A stretch of DNA of 56,975 nucleotides from Litorilinea aerophila (lineage in GTDB: Bacteria > Chloroflexota > Anaerolineae > Caldilineales > Caldilineaceae): the NCBI RefSeq assembly GCF_006569185.2, contig NZ_VIGC02000036.1:1-56975 (forward strand). The letters run 5' to 3'. Below are positions 8,051-15,858 of this stretch, one piece after another. The translations under genes and the position numbers were made by a program. How positions within the stretch are numbered: position 1 is the first letter of the stretch; the number at the start of each line of letters is the position of its first letter. Below the pieces are notes generated by a model. It searched no databases. It was given only the letters and a program-made list of their open reading frames with translations, and had not been told where the DNA came from.

Positions 8051-9592
8051 TTCATAGGTCTCCTTTGTGTTGTACTTTCGAAAGAGAGCACAGGCAATGC
8101 TCAGTACCTTACACCACTCCCCATCATCAAGACCTGCGCGATTCGAAGCCCGCCTGACCGCGGATTCCACTAGATCGCGGGGTAGCGGCTGGCCATCGAT
8201 GATGCACGGAAGAATGCGTTCGATGGTTGCTTTGCGAAGCTTGTCATCCAGCCGGCTGCCGTATGCCACTTCGGCGATGTCGTGGGGTGCAGGTGCGCCG
8301 ACAAAGGGCACCACCTGCCGGCTGGTCTTGCCGTCCTGTTCGCTTCGCACTTCTACAACTCGATAACGGTGGAGCCAAGCGCAAGATTCATGCCAGCGGT
8401 CAATTCGTTGCAGGAAATCGGAGCTGTTCAGTTCGCGATAGTAGGTCATGGCCAGACGGCCCGGGGTTGCTGAGTCCATGGCCATGACCACAATCTCGGT
8501 TGTATCGCCAAGCTCTTTGCCATAGCCTGCGATTCGCTTCTTCAGTTGCAGAGCGATCTCTTGGGCGGTGTAGGGAGGCGGCTCCTCCATGGGCAAGTCT
8601 CCCATCAAGAGGGATATGGGATCGTCGGTCGGCTTTGGGACCGGCGCGCCGGAGGTTGCCCACGCGACGACTGCCAGCTCGCCCTGCCTGTAGCCCTGCC
8701 GGCTGATGAGCCACATCAACGCATAGTGAGACTTATGCGAGACGTCCAGTCCAACACTGGCGGCCTGTTGATCTTCCGTAAAGCGTCCCCGGAACGTGAA
8801 GCCGCTGGTGTCATTGGCCGAGATCAGCTTTGCGCCATCGCCTTCCCAGCGGATGTACTTGGGGTGACTACGCGCTACAACGCGTGTGTCCCCTGTAACA
8901 TAGCAAAGGGCCCTATCGTCTCTCCCGCTCAAGTAGTAGTTGATCCAGCTATCCCACAGCGTTTTGTCCCGCCAGACCCTGCTTTCGGTCTCGTCTCCTT
9001 CAACAACCCAGCGGACAAATGCCAAGTCTTGCGAATTCACAAGCGAAAATATGTCCTTGGTGTTCCTATCTCTCTCCACCTCATCTTTGGACAAGAGTTT
9101 GCCGTCATTGCCGACCAGGAGGATATGTTGATCGATCAGATCCTGCATGACCCTCCTCTTGGTTACGTACTGCAGCACAGCCTTCGCTTTGGGGTGGCCG
9201 AATTCCGAGTTGCTCCACTTGGTCAAGTCGTCGACAAAATTGCGATAGGGCTCTTGGGGATCCTTCTTGAACCCTGAAGTCACAACACCGCCCCAGTCTG
9301 TGAAATCTCCTGCCACGTATTGGAGCTTGTCACAGAGGGGATGGTTCGCAGGCTTGCTGCCAGATCTGCTGGCTGACTCTTCTGTACTGGGATGAATCGT
9401 CGTGGCGTCATCCTTCTCGGTGATCAGGCGCGCCCGCCGGAAGTTGCCTTCGCCATCGATGACGATTTCGATGTGCGCCTGGGATGTGATGTGACAAATG
9501 GGAAGCAGGGGCCGCTGGTCGTCCTGATGGCTGTACCCGATGCTGGATTGACAGTTGTCGTAGGTCTCAGCCAACCTTTGCATCCAATTCAT
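7643..9592 (-). CDS. cas8c: Cascade large subunit Cas8c (Csd1)
   Basis: Cas8c recognises the PAM and starts DNA unwinding in type I-C interference. I chose the ATG giving MNWMQRLAETYDN because it lies one base past the cas5 stop. An earlier in-frame start would run far into cas5 and add unrelated sequence. The 649-residue product has a C-terminal helical part of about 135 residues, which also appears to be made separately as Cas11c. Order and spacing (one base after cas5, 8 bp before cas7) fit a single operon. The family is fast-evolving, so the call rests on both sequence and position. Confidence 0.94.
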   Translation of the reverse strand: MNWMQRLAETYDNCQSSIGYSHQDDQRPLLPICHITSQAHIEIVIDGEGNFRRARLITEKDDATTIHPSTEESASRSGSKPANHPLCDKLQYVAGDFTDWGGVVTSGFKKDPQEPYRNFVDDLTKWSNSEFGHPKAKAVLQYVTKRRVMQDLIDQHILLVGNDGKLLSKDEVERDRNTKDIFSLVNSQDLAFVRWVVEGDETESRVWRDKTLWDSWINYYLSGRDDRALCYVTGDTRVVARSHPKYIRWEGDGAKLISANDTSGFTFRGRFTEDQQAASVGLDVSHKSHYALMWLISRQGYRQGELAVVAWATSGAPVPKPTDDPISLLMGDLPMEEPPPYTAQEIALQLKKRIAGYGKELGDTTEIVVMAMDSATPGRLAMTYYRELNSSDFLQRIDRWHESCAWLHRYRVVEVRSEQDGKTSRQVVPFVGAPAPHDIAEVAYGSRLDDKLRKATIERILPCIIDGQPLPRDLVESAVRRASNRAGLDDGEWCKVLSIACALFRKYNTKETYEMALDSTRTTRDYLYGRLLALADNLEEWALNEAGEKRQTNAARLMARFAERPYSTWRTIELALAPYKARLGKQKTWRREQMIDEVIALFDPADFTSDKRLSGEFLLGYHCQREYLRTSRADATSEADSSDEHSTNE

Positions 9593-9593
9593 C

Positions 9594-10328
9594 TTACGCG
9601 CCCTCCTCTTCTTCGTACTCCGCCAACAAGCCTTCTTCCTCGAGCCCGACCGTTGCCGGGGGGCTTGCCTCCATCGTGCGCACAACCTTCCGGATACGGG
9701 CCTCGTCAGGACGGATGAAGTCAATGACGCCTTTCACCATCCTCGGGCGCCAAAAACGGGCGTAGAGAGCGGCCTTCTCCGCACCATTTCGTGCTTCATC
9801 GGGATAGTCAAAGCCGTGGAACATCAAGCCAAAGGAGAGCTCATCAGGGTAGTCATCGTAGAACCCCTCACCTTCACCAAAGCGGCAAGGTTCGACGTAC
9901 GCCTGGCATTCGCGTGTGCCCAGGAAGACATCCCGGCGTCCGCCGCGCGCGATCATGCGTTTGGCGACGAAGTAGTGTTTGTTCTCATTGCGATCTTGGA
10001 TCAGATCTTCACGGTTTTCGTTCCACTCGAAGTGGGCCTGCACCTGATACTCGACGTCTGAAAGGTATGTGTAGATGGAAAGATCGTGGCCAGAACCGCC
10101 ATATTTCACGGGCTTGGCGCTGCGCGTCTGGGTCTTGATCGGCTTCATCACCCTGACTTTGTCGATGATCCAGACGATGGTCGGCTTCCAGTAGACCGAA
10201 CTCAAGATGCCTTTCAGCGCTTCGTAGGTGGGGATCTGATACGAGTGCTTCTCACCGCCGATCTTCGTGAGCGGATCGGTGAACAGGGCATATCTTCCCC
10301 AGACCCTGAATTCCACAGTATTCCGCAT
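9594..10328 (-). CDS. cas5: Cas5c crRNA-processing endoribonuclease
   Basis: In I-C systems, which lack Cas6, Cas5c cuts the pre-crRNA within each repeat and stays bound to the 5' handle. The 244-residue product has Tyr46 in SSVYWKP and the Lys117-His118 pair in NENKHYF. These match the Tyr-Lys-His catalytic residues reported for Cas5c enzymes. It also has the FTDPLTKIGGEKHSY start region typical of the family. GGAGG precedes the ATG at 5-6 nt. The C-terminus ends in an acidic EEEEGA tail. It starts 12 bp after cas3, and cas8c follows one base after its stop. Confidence 0.96.
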   Translation of the reverse strand: MRNTVEFRVWGRYALFTDPLTKIGGEKHSYQIPTYEALKGILSSVYWKPTIVWIIDKVRVMKPIKTQTRSAKPVKYGGSGHDLSIYTYLSDVEYQVQAHFEWNENREDLIQDRNENKHYFVAKRMIARGGRRDVFLGTRECQAYVEPCRFGEGEGFYDDYPDELSFGLMFHGFDYPDEARNGAEKAALYARFWRPRMVKGVIDFIRPDEARIRKVVRTMEASPPATVGLEEEGLLAEYEEEEGA

Positions 10329-10340
10329 GAGTACCTCCCT

Positions 10341-13300
10341 CTATGCAATCAGCGTTTCCATGCCGGTCACCGGTTTGTCACTCCACCCAAACTTGTCGCT
10401 GTAGTATTCCTCGGCCAGACAGTAGATGCCCGTGCCTGATTGGACCTCCTTAATCGCTCCGCTTGTAGCCAACCGCTGGAATTCATCGGGAAAGAGATTC
10501 ACGGAATATCGTTGCGCTCTCCGCAGCAACTTGCGCTGCCGCGTCAGCTCTCCAGAGGCGCACAGGTCAGCGACGATCTCTTTTCCTTCGTCGCCATACG
10601 GAACCACCACACCCCGTGTCGGCGAATCGATCACGCGGAAGGCCTTGGCTGCGCTTTGGAAAGATTGTCGGAATGCCATGTCTGGAAGAGTGTGGTGAAT
10701 CCGTTTAAAGGCTTCCACTGCCTGCGCGTTGACGGAAAGGAGGTCGAACAGGTTGGCGTCTCGGCCCACCGGCGAATCCGCAGCTACGTTATATCGCATG
10801 TCATCTTTTCGCTGCTCGTAGTAGAACCGATAGTATGCCGCCATCGCTTCGATCCCGATTCGATTGTTGCCGAACCGCTGGGGATCGTTTTTGTAATCCG
10901 CTAGAACCCGTTGCGCTTGGGCTGTGCCAATTGCGATATCCTGTAACCGCCCTATGTTTTCATCCTTTGGATTGACGATCCAGACACTTCCCAGATCTGG
11001 CCGTGTTCCATGACGGTTACAGCGTCCTGCCGCCTGTGCAATCGAGTCCAGTCCGGCCAGGTAGCGGATCACAGCGCCGAAGTCGATGTCTACACCTGCT
11101 TCGATTAGTTGTGTACTGACACAGATCACCCGTTCGCCCCTGCTGAGTTTGGCTTTCATCTCATCCAGCACTTTTAGGCGATGAACGGCGCACATGTTCG
11201 TGCTGAGATGATAGAGATGGACACCGGCGATCTCCTTGTCGGCAATCGCATGGTAGAGCGCACGGGCGGATTTCTTAGTGTTGACAACGATTAACACACT
11301 GCCTTTTTCCTGCAACTGCTGTTCCGCCAGAGCTGCCACCTCCTCTTCACTCCAGCCGCCGACTTTGTATCTGTCGAACACGTCAACACGCTTCAATGCT
11401 TCAAAGAGCGCCCCTTCATTCTGGATGATGCGCTGGTCGGATTGAATCGTCAGCGCGCGGTATTGGGCGTCAATCTTGTCAAGCGGCGGCTGCGTGGCCG
11501 TGCACAACAGTACAGTCGCGCCGCAGTTGTTGACCAGGAAGCGCAAAGCAACGTTCAACATATGGATGACTTTGATGGGGACAGTCTGCACTTCATCGAG
11601 GATGATTACCGAGTTGGCCAATTGGTGCATGCGCCGCGGGCTGCGTGTGCCCGCGCCAAACAACGCTTCTAGGAATTGAACCTGGGTTGTGAACACGATG
11701 GGGGCGTCCCAATTTTGGGCCAGCAGATTTTGCCGGCGGGTTTCCTCTTCGGGAGTCAGGTTGGAATGGTGTTCCAGGACCACCTTGTCCAGATAGTGAC
11801 CATCTTCATCCCTGTCCTCCAAAATCCGCCTGACCTCGGCCGCGTTTTGGTCGATAATGGACGTATACGGAAGTACGTAGAAGATCCGATCCATGCCATG
11901 ATGGGCAGCGTGGTTCAGGGCAAAGCGTAGGCTGCCCAGGGTCTTCGCGCCGCCGGTGGGCACGGTCAGTTGGTATATGCCTTTCGGCCTCGTCGCAAAG
12001 TCCAAGCAGGCCTGAGATACCTGACTGCGCAGTTCATCCACCTTGTTCTTATCCGGTTTCTGCTCGAATTTGTCGATCTGGCGGTTCAAGCGGGTGATCA
12101 AGGTCTCCCAGGCATGATATTGACCGTAGTTCCTCAATTCCGCATTGCCCGGCGACTCGAAATCGGCGGTGTCGAGCCTGTCAGCGTCGATCAGGCAACT
12201 GAGCAAAAAGCGGATGAGCAGGCCGACCTTGAACAGATACGTTTCCCTTGAGTCTCCTTTTTCCTCGCGCAGGCTCTTGACTCTTGTGTAGATTTGGTTG
12301 ACGAGATCATCTGTGAGCAAGTCCGCCAGGGCGCTTTGGATCTCGGGAAGGTTCGCCAGCGCTTCGCTCCTGCGTGTGCTTTCGTCCCCCTTCTGCATGC
12401 GCCGGATGAAATTGTTTTCGCCGACCGGTGTCAGGCAGTCGATGAGTCCAGAATGATGGGAGGCAATACACAGCGCCAAAACCTGGGCGGCGATCTTGTC
12501 CATGGGTCCCCGGTCCCAGAGCTGCTGGTAGACCACCTGTGCGCCTGCGGTCGTGTGATCGATCTTGCCCTTGTGGGCTACCGGATCGATGTATTCTTCC
12601 GCGTCCGGGTCGATCAGGCCTTCTCCGGATAAGATGTACCGCTGGAATGTCTCGCTTGCTTTGCCCAGATCGTGTAGTAGGCCGAGCAGTGTCCCTGTCT
12701 CCTTTAGCCCAATTTTCCCGGCGAATTGACCTGCCAGTTTCGAGACGCCTGACAGGTGATCCTCGAGCGACTGCGGGACTCTATCTTTCTCGCGGATGTG
12801 AGCAACGAACTGTTTTTTCACCTCCATCACCTGGTACAGTTCACCCAATTTCCGTGCCTCCCGCTTGAGCTCCTCCCGCAACTCTACGGGCTCCAAGACC
12901 TCACATTGGGCACCCCACCCGCGTATCCATGGGAGCATCTCTTGCGGTTCGGCGATTTTGGCGCGCCAGACCAAATATCCATCCGGCTGGATGTCATCCT
13001 GCTGTTCTCGGTGCCAGCGCGTCTCGCGCACCCGTTGGGCAACACTGGGGTGGAAACGCAGCACCACCTCCACCGGTTCGGCCTCGCTGTACCAGATGCC
13101 CCAAGCATCCCGCAACAGTACAGTTGGATCAAAGTCTTCCGGGATTGCGTACTCCTCGCGCAGGATCTCCACCGAGCGCAGTCGTTCAATCTTGAACGTA
13201 CGCACTTTGCCCGGCGGCTCACGCAGGCCGATAACGTGGGCAGTCTGGCCCACCGCATAAGGCTCGATAAAGTAGGGCGAAAATATGTAGTCAAAGACCC

Positions 13301-13808
13301 GACCATCGGGCATCTGATGGCTCACCCGGACCTTGCGCCCCGATGACCATGCTTCGGTCAGCTTCTCCAGGGCATCCAGATAGACTGGATCACGAAAAGC
13401 CGCGTCCTCATCCATCACATCGGCGGAACAGAGAAGGTGATGGCTGATACGTTGATCCAGCCGTTGCAGGGCGATCCCCAATTTACGCAGCGCCGATGCC
13501 GCATGGGGGTTCTGCTTGTCAGTGCGCGTCGCCAACAGGCGTGTTGCCAGATGAATGGCCATGATTTCATGCAGATTGAAGGATGTTTTGGTCAGGTCGG
13601 CGTTACGGTCGATCTTGAGTTTGTTGCCGTCGAACTCGTCTTCGTAGATGCTCGCCGGCAGATGATCCTTGTCCAGATATTTGGTAATCGTCGAACGATT
13701 GACGCCGATGCGGCGGGCGATCTCGGCGCGGGTCAACCCCTCAGGGTGCGCCCACAGCAGTTGCTCAATCTGCAATAGCCGCATGGCCTTCTCAGTTGCA
13801 CGGCTCAT
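10341..13808 (-). CDS. cas3: HTH-WYL regulator fused to Cas3 helicase-nuclease
   Basis: This 1155-residue protein has two parts. Residues 1 to about 327 form a complete WYL-type transcription regulator: a winged HTH (LTRAEIARRIGVNRSTITKYL, about 22-42) and a WYL domain around 140-230. The remainder is Cas3. Its HD nuclease contains HD at 379-380 and SHH further on. The SF2 helicase contains TGGAKT (Ala where Gly is usual, about 618-623), DEVQ (738-741), LCTATQP, STQLIEAGVDID and QAAGRCNRHG. Cas3 is recruited by Cascade and degrades target DNA. I prefer the ATG at 13808 because GGAG lies 10 nt upstream; an upstream TTG is almost on top of that site. An internal ATG at 12827 could yield unfused Cas3, but its ribosome site is poor. 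Confidence 0.93.
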   Translation of the reverse strand: MSRATEKAMRLLQIEQLLWAHPEGLTRAEIARRIGVNRSTITKYLDKDHLPASIYEDEFDGNKLKIDRNADLTKTSFNLHEIMAIHLATRLLATRTDKQNPHAASALRKLGIALQRLDQRISHHLLCSADVMDEDAAFRDPVYLDALEKLTEAWSSGRKVRVSHQMPDGRVFDYIFSPYFIEPYAVGQTAHVIGLREPPGKVRTFKIERLRSVEILREEYAIPEDFDPTVLLRDAWGIWYSEAEPVEVVLRFHPSVAQRVRETRWHREQQDDIQPDGYLVWRAKIAEPQEMLPWIRGWGAQCEVLEPVELREELKREARKLGELYQVMEVKKQFVAHIREKDRVPQSLEDHLSGVSKLAGQFAGKIGLKETGTLLGLLHDLGKASETFQRYILSGEGLIDPDAEEYIDPVAHKGKIDHTTAGAQVVYQQLWDRGPMDKIAAQVLALCIASHHSGLIDCLTPVGENNFIRRMQKGDESTRRSEALANLPEIQSALADLLTDDLVNQIYTRVKSLREEKGDSRETYLFKVGLLIRFLLSCLIDADRLDTADFESPGNAELRNYGQYHAWETLITRLNRQIDKFEQKPDKNKVDELRSQVSQACLDFATRPKGIYQLTVPTGGAKTLGSLRFALNHAAHHGMDRIFYVLPYTSIIDQNAAEVRRILEDRDEDGHYLDKVVLEHHSNLTPEEETRRQNLLAQNWDAPIVFTTQVQFLEALFGAGTRSPRRMHQLANSVIILDEVQTVPIKVIHMLNVALRFLVNNCGATVLLCTATQPPLDKIDAQYRALTIQSDQRIIQNEGALFEALKRVDVFDRYKVGGWSEEEVAALAEQQLQEKGSVLIVVNTKKSARALYHAIADKEIAGVHLYHLSTNMCAVHRLKVLDEMKAKLSRGERVICVSTQLIEAGVDIDFGAVIRYLAGLDSIAQAAGRCNRHGTRPDLGSVWIVNPKDENIGRLQDIAIGTAQAQRVLADYKNDPQRFGNNRIGIEAMAAYYRFYYEQRKDDMRYNVAADSPVGRDANLFDLLSVNAQAVEAFKRIHHTLPDMAFRQSFQSAAKAFRVIDSPTRGVVVPYGDEGKEIVADLCASGELTRQRKLLRRAQRYSVNLFPDEFQRLATSGAIKEVQSGTGIYCLAEEYYSDKFGWSDKPVTGMETLIA

Positions 13809-13910
13809 AATGGCCAATCTCCTCGAACGCTACTTCTCATCTTCTGGCAAAACGATGTTGACCACCATGCGACGAAATCAACAACGCACATGATGCCAGC
13901 ATGACGGTTG

Positions 13911-13933
13911 TGTGTTGCCAGTACGGCAACACA
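13911..13933. promoter_or_regulatory. Palindromic operator candidate upstream of the cas operon
   Basis: TGTGTTGCC and GGCAACACA are perfect 9-bp arms around a 5-bp centre. The site is about 100 bp upstream of the cas3 start codon. A two-fold symmetric site of this size suits a dimeric HTH regulator, and the only regulator nearby is the HTH-WYL part of the Cas3 fusion. Autoregulation of the cas operon is therefore a reasonable inference. Confidence 0.55.
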
Positions 13934-13985
13934 TCCCGATGAATTGACCAGGGACGGCAGATCCGGCCGGACGCCTCCCCTTGGC

Positions 13986-14068
13986 CTAAGTCTGGGTGTA
14001 TTTGTGGAGGGCGCTGTTTCCCGGTTGGCATCACAGACAACGGCCAGGGCGGACCTACCCAGACTTAG
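13986..14068. repeat. 12-bp perfect inverted repeat pair, 59 bp apart
   Basis: CTAAGTCTGGGT (13986-13997) and ACCCAGACTTAG (14057-14068) are exact reverse complements. They could be ends of a small degraded element or an RNA stem. No target-site duplication is evident. Confidence 0.6.
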
Positions 14069-14089
14069 CGCCTCTCAGAAAGCGAGCTG

Positions 14090-14270
14090 AAGGGCCAGAA
14101 GGAAGTCCCGAATGTGTATACGAAGCAGGTACGACAGCGGGCATAAAGGACCGTGGCGAGCGAAAAACAGCTGCCGGCTGCGGAGAAGCGTGCCCGGACC
14201 TACGATGGGAGTTGGAATGGGTGCACATGAAGGGAAAAGCTAGATGAAACCATGACCGTGCTTGCAGGTC
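14090..14270 (+). other. Possible remnant of a group II intron 5' region
   Basis: The run GAAGTCCCGAATGTG, then GGACCGTGGCGAGCGAAAA, then TGAAGGGAAAAGCTAGATG resembles the conserved 5' part of bacterial group II introns as I remember it. No reverse transcriptase and no domain V hairpin follow, so only a fragment would remain. This is pattern memory and not an alignment. A covariance-model search is needed to confirm it. Confidence 0.3.
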
Positions 14271-14640
14271 GCGGGGCCGGGGTAAGGAATCTCATTCAGC
14301 GGCTACTTGGCCAGGTACACGTTGCCGCGCACCCAGCCGGTATGAACCTAGCCCGATGCTGCTGGGCAGCAGCACCGAGTGTTTTCATTGAAGACCCAGG
14401 TTGCACACTTCCTGAGTCCGGATCTTCGCCTCAGACAATCTCTAGCCAATCAGCCTATGGATGGCCGAAACTACGGTTCACCCCTCGTCAAACATGACTT
14501 CTCCAACCGATTGGACCGATTGTACATTTGATGGTCGGTTTGCGTCAATCGCCGCATTTCGCCATGGCAAACGGCGGATCAGGGGAGAGCCGCAGAGCCA
14601 TGCGAGCCCTCCCTGACCGCGTCGCCTGTCCAGAAAAACC

Positions 14641-15777
14641 TCACCAATCGGCCACACTGCCGTCGTCGTGGTAGAATTCGCCGCCCAGCTCCTCGGTGTA
14701 AGGGACGGTCCGGGCTGCGGCTTCCTCGTCGACCTCGATGCCCAGGCCCGGTTGGGTCGGCAGCTCGATGTAGCCATCCACTACCTGCCACGGCTCCTGC
14801 AGCAAGCCATGGCCCAGCCCCTGGTCCACCTGCTCCTGGGCCAGGAAGTTGGGCACCACCGCGTCCACGTGCATGGATGCCGTAAACGCCACCGGCCCGA
14901 TGGCACAGTGGGGCAGGATGTGCATGTAGTAGACCTCCGCCATGTTGGCGATCTTCTTCAACTCGGTGATGCCGCCACAGTGGGAGACGTCCGGCTGGAT
15001 GTAGGCCACGGCCTGTTTTTCGAAAACCTCCCGGAAGCCCCAGCGGGTCAAGAGCCGCTCGCCCGTGGCGATGGGAAAGGGCACGTGGTCCGAGACCAGC
15101 TTGAGCGCGTCCACATTTTCCTGGGGCACGGGCTCCTCCACAAACATGGGCCGCATGCCCTTGATCTCATGGCAGATCTCGATGGCCAGTGCGGGCGTCA
15201 TCTTGCCGTGGAAGTCGAAGGCCAGCTCCACCTCCGGCCCCACCCACTCCCGCATGGTGTAGGCACAACGGACGAAGTGGTCGATGACCGCGGGGGGCTC
15301 ATGCCCCCGCCACTTGCCGCCCGGCCCGGACTTGAAGGCCGTGTAGCCCATCTGTTGGAGCCGGTCCAGCCGCTCCCGGGCCCGCGCCAGCCCCTCCTCG
15401 CTCAGGTCCCGGATGCCCCAGTGGGCGTAAACCCGGATCCGATCCCGCACCGCGCCGCCCAGCAGCTTGTAAACCGGCACGCCGTAGTACTTGCCGGCGA
15501 TGTCCCACAGGGCCTGGTCGATGCCGGAGAGCGCGGTCATGAGGACGTTGCCACCCCGGAAGAAGGCCGAGCGGTAGATGTGCTGCCAGTGGTGCTCCAG
15601 GCGCAGGGGATCCTTGCCGATCAGGTAGTCGGCCAGCTCTTCCACCGCGGCCATGGTGCTCTTGGGCTTCCCCTCCAGGGTGGTCTCGCCCCAGCCCACC
15701 AGGCCGTCGTCGGTGGTGATCTTTACCAGGCGCACCCGGGGCCGGGGAAAGAATTGTTCGATTCGCTCAATTTTCAT
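14641..15777 (-). CDS. Galactonate dehydratase-like enolase-superfamily enzyme
   Basis: The 378-residue product resembles D-galactonate dehydratase (DgoD) and relatives, which remove water from aldonic acids to give 2-keto-3-deoxy sugars. The capping-domain motifs GIDQALWDIAGK and YKLLGGAVRD are followed by metal ligands in the barrel: Asp in FDFHGK, Glu in FVEEPVPQE and Glu in ATGERLL. The acid-base residues are Asp in QPDVSHCGGI and His in LPHCAIGP, with Glu in AQEQ nearby. GGAG precedes the ATG at 7 nt. It follows the GH95 gene on the same strand, so fuconate or galactonate is a plausible substrate, but exact specificity cannot be read. Confidence 0.88.
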   Translation of the reverse strand: MKIERIEQFFPRPRVRLVKITTDDGLVGWGETTLEGKPKSTMAAVEELADYLIGKDPLRLEHHWQHIYRSAFFRGGNVLMTALSGIDQALWDIAGKYYGVPVYKLLGGAVRDRIRVYAHWGIRDLSEEGLARARERLDRLQQMGYTAFKSGPGGKWRGHEPPAVIDHFVRCAYTMREWVGPEVELAFDFHGKMTPALAIEICHEIKGMRPMFVEEPVPQENVDALKLVSDHVPFPIATGERLLTRWGFREVFEKQAVAYIQPDVSHCGGITELKKIANMAEVYYMHILPHCAIGPVAFTASMHVDAVVPNFLAQEQVDQGLGHGLLQEPWQVVDGYIELPTQPGLGIEVDEEAAARTVPYTEELGGEFYHDDGSVADW

Positions 15778-15820
15778 GGCCAGACTCCGGTTTGAATCTC
15801 TTTTGGCTTGCCCTGTCCAG

Positions 15821-15845
15821 CGGGCGCAGCAAGCCGCGCCCCTAC
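15821..15845. repeat. Dispersed 25-nt repeat, copy 1
   Basis: The sequence begins CGGGCGCAGCAAGC and ends CCTAC. A second copy with two mismatches lies at 18371-18395. The two copies flank the GH95 gene on either side, suggesting a small interspersed intergenic element. Confidence 0.7.
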
Positions 15846-15858
15846 CGAATGGATCCCC

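Larger units (their letters stand above)
13818..14640. other. 823-bp gap between cas3 and the sugar genes, with no intact gene
   Basis: No open frame here has a convincing ribosome site or family resemblance. The stretch contains the cas operator palindrome, a 12-bp inverted repeat pair, and a segment that reads like degraded group II intron RNA. Further on there is a short direct repeat, CCGATTG, twice near 14507-14522. I see no clear promoter for either neighbour. It looks like a graveyard of mobile-element sequence at the edge of the CRISPR-Cas locus. Confidence 0.6.

Noticed and set aside
9593-9724. Longer cas8c starting inside cas5
   Set aside because: The extra residues are basic and non-conserved, and overlap cas5 by 130 bp. 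The ATG at 9592 directly follows the cas5 stop.
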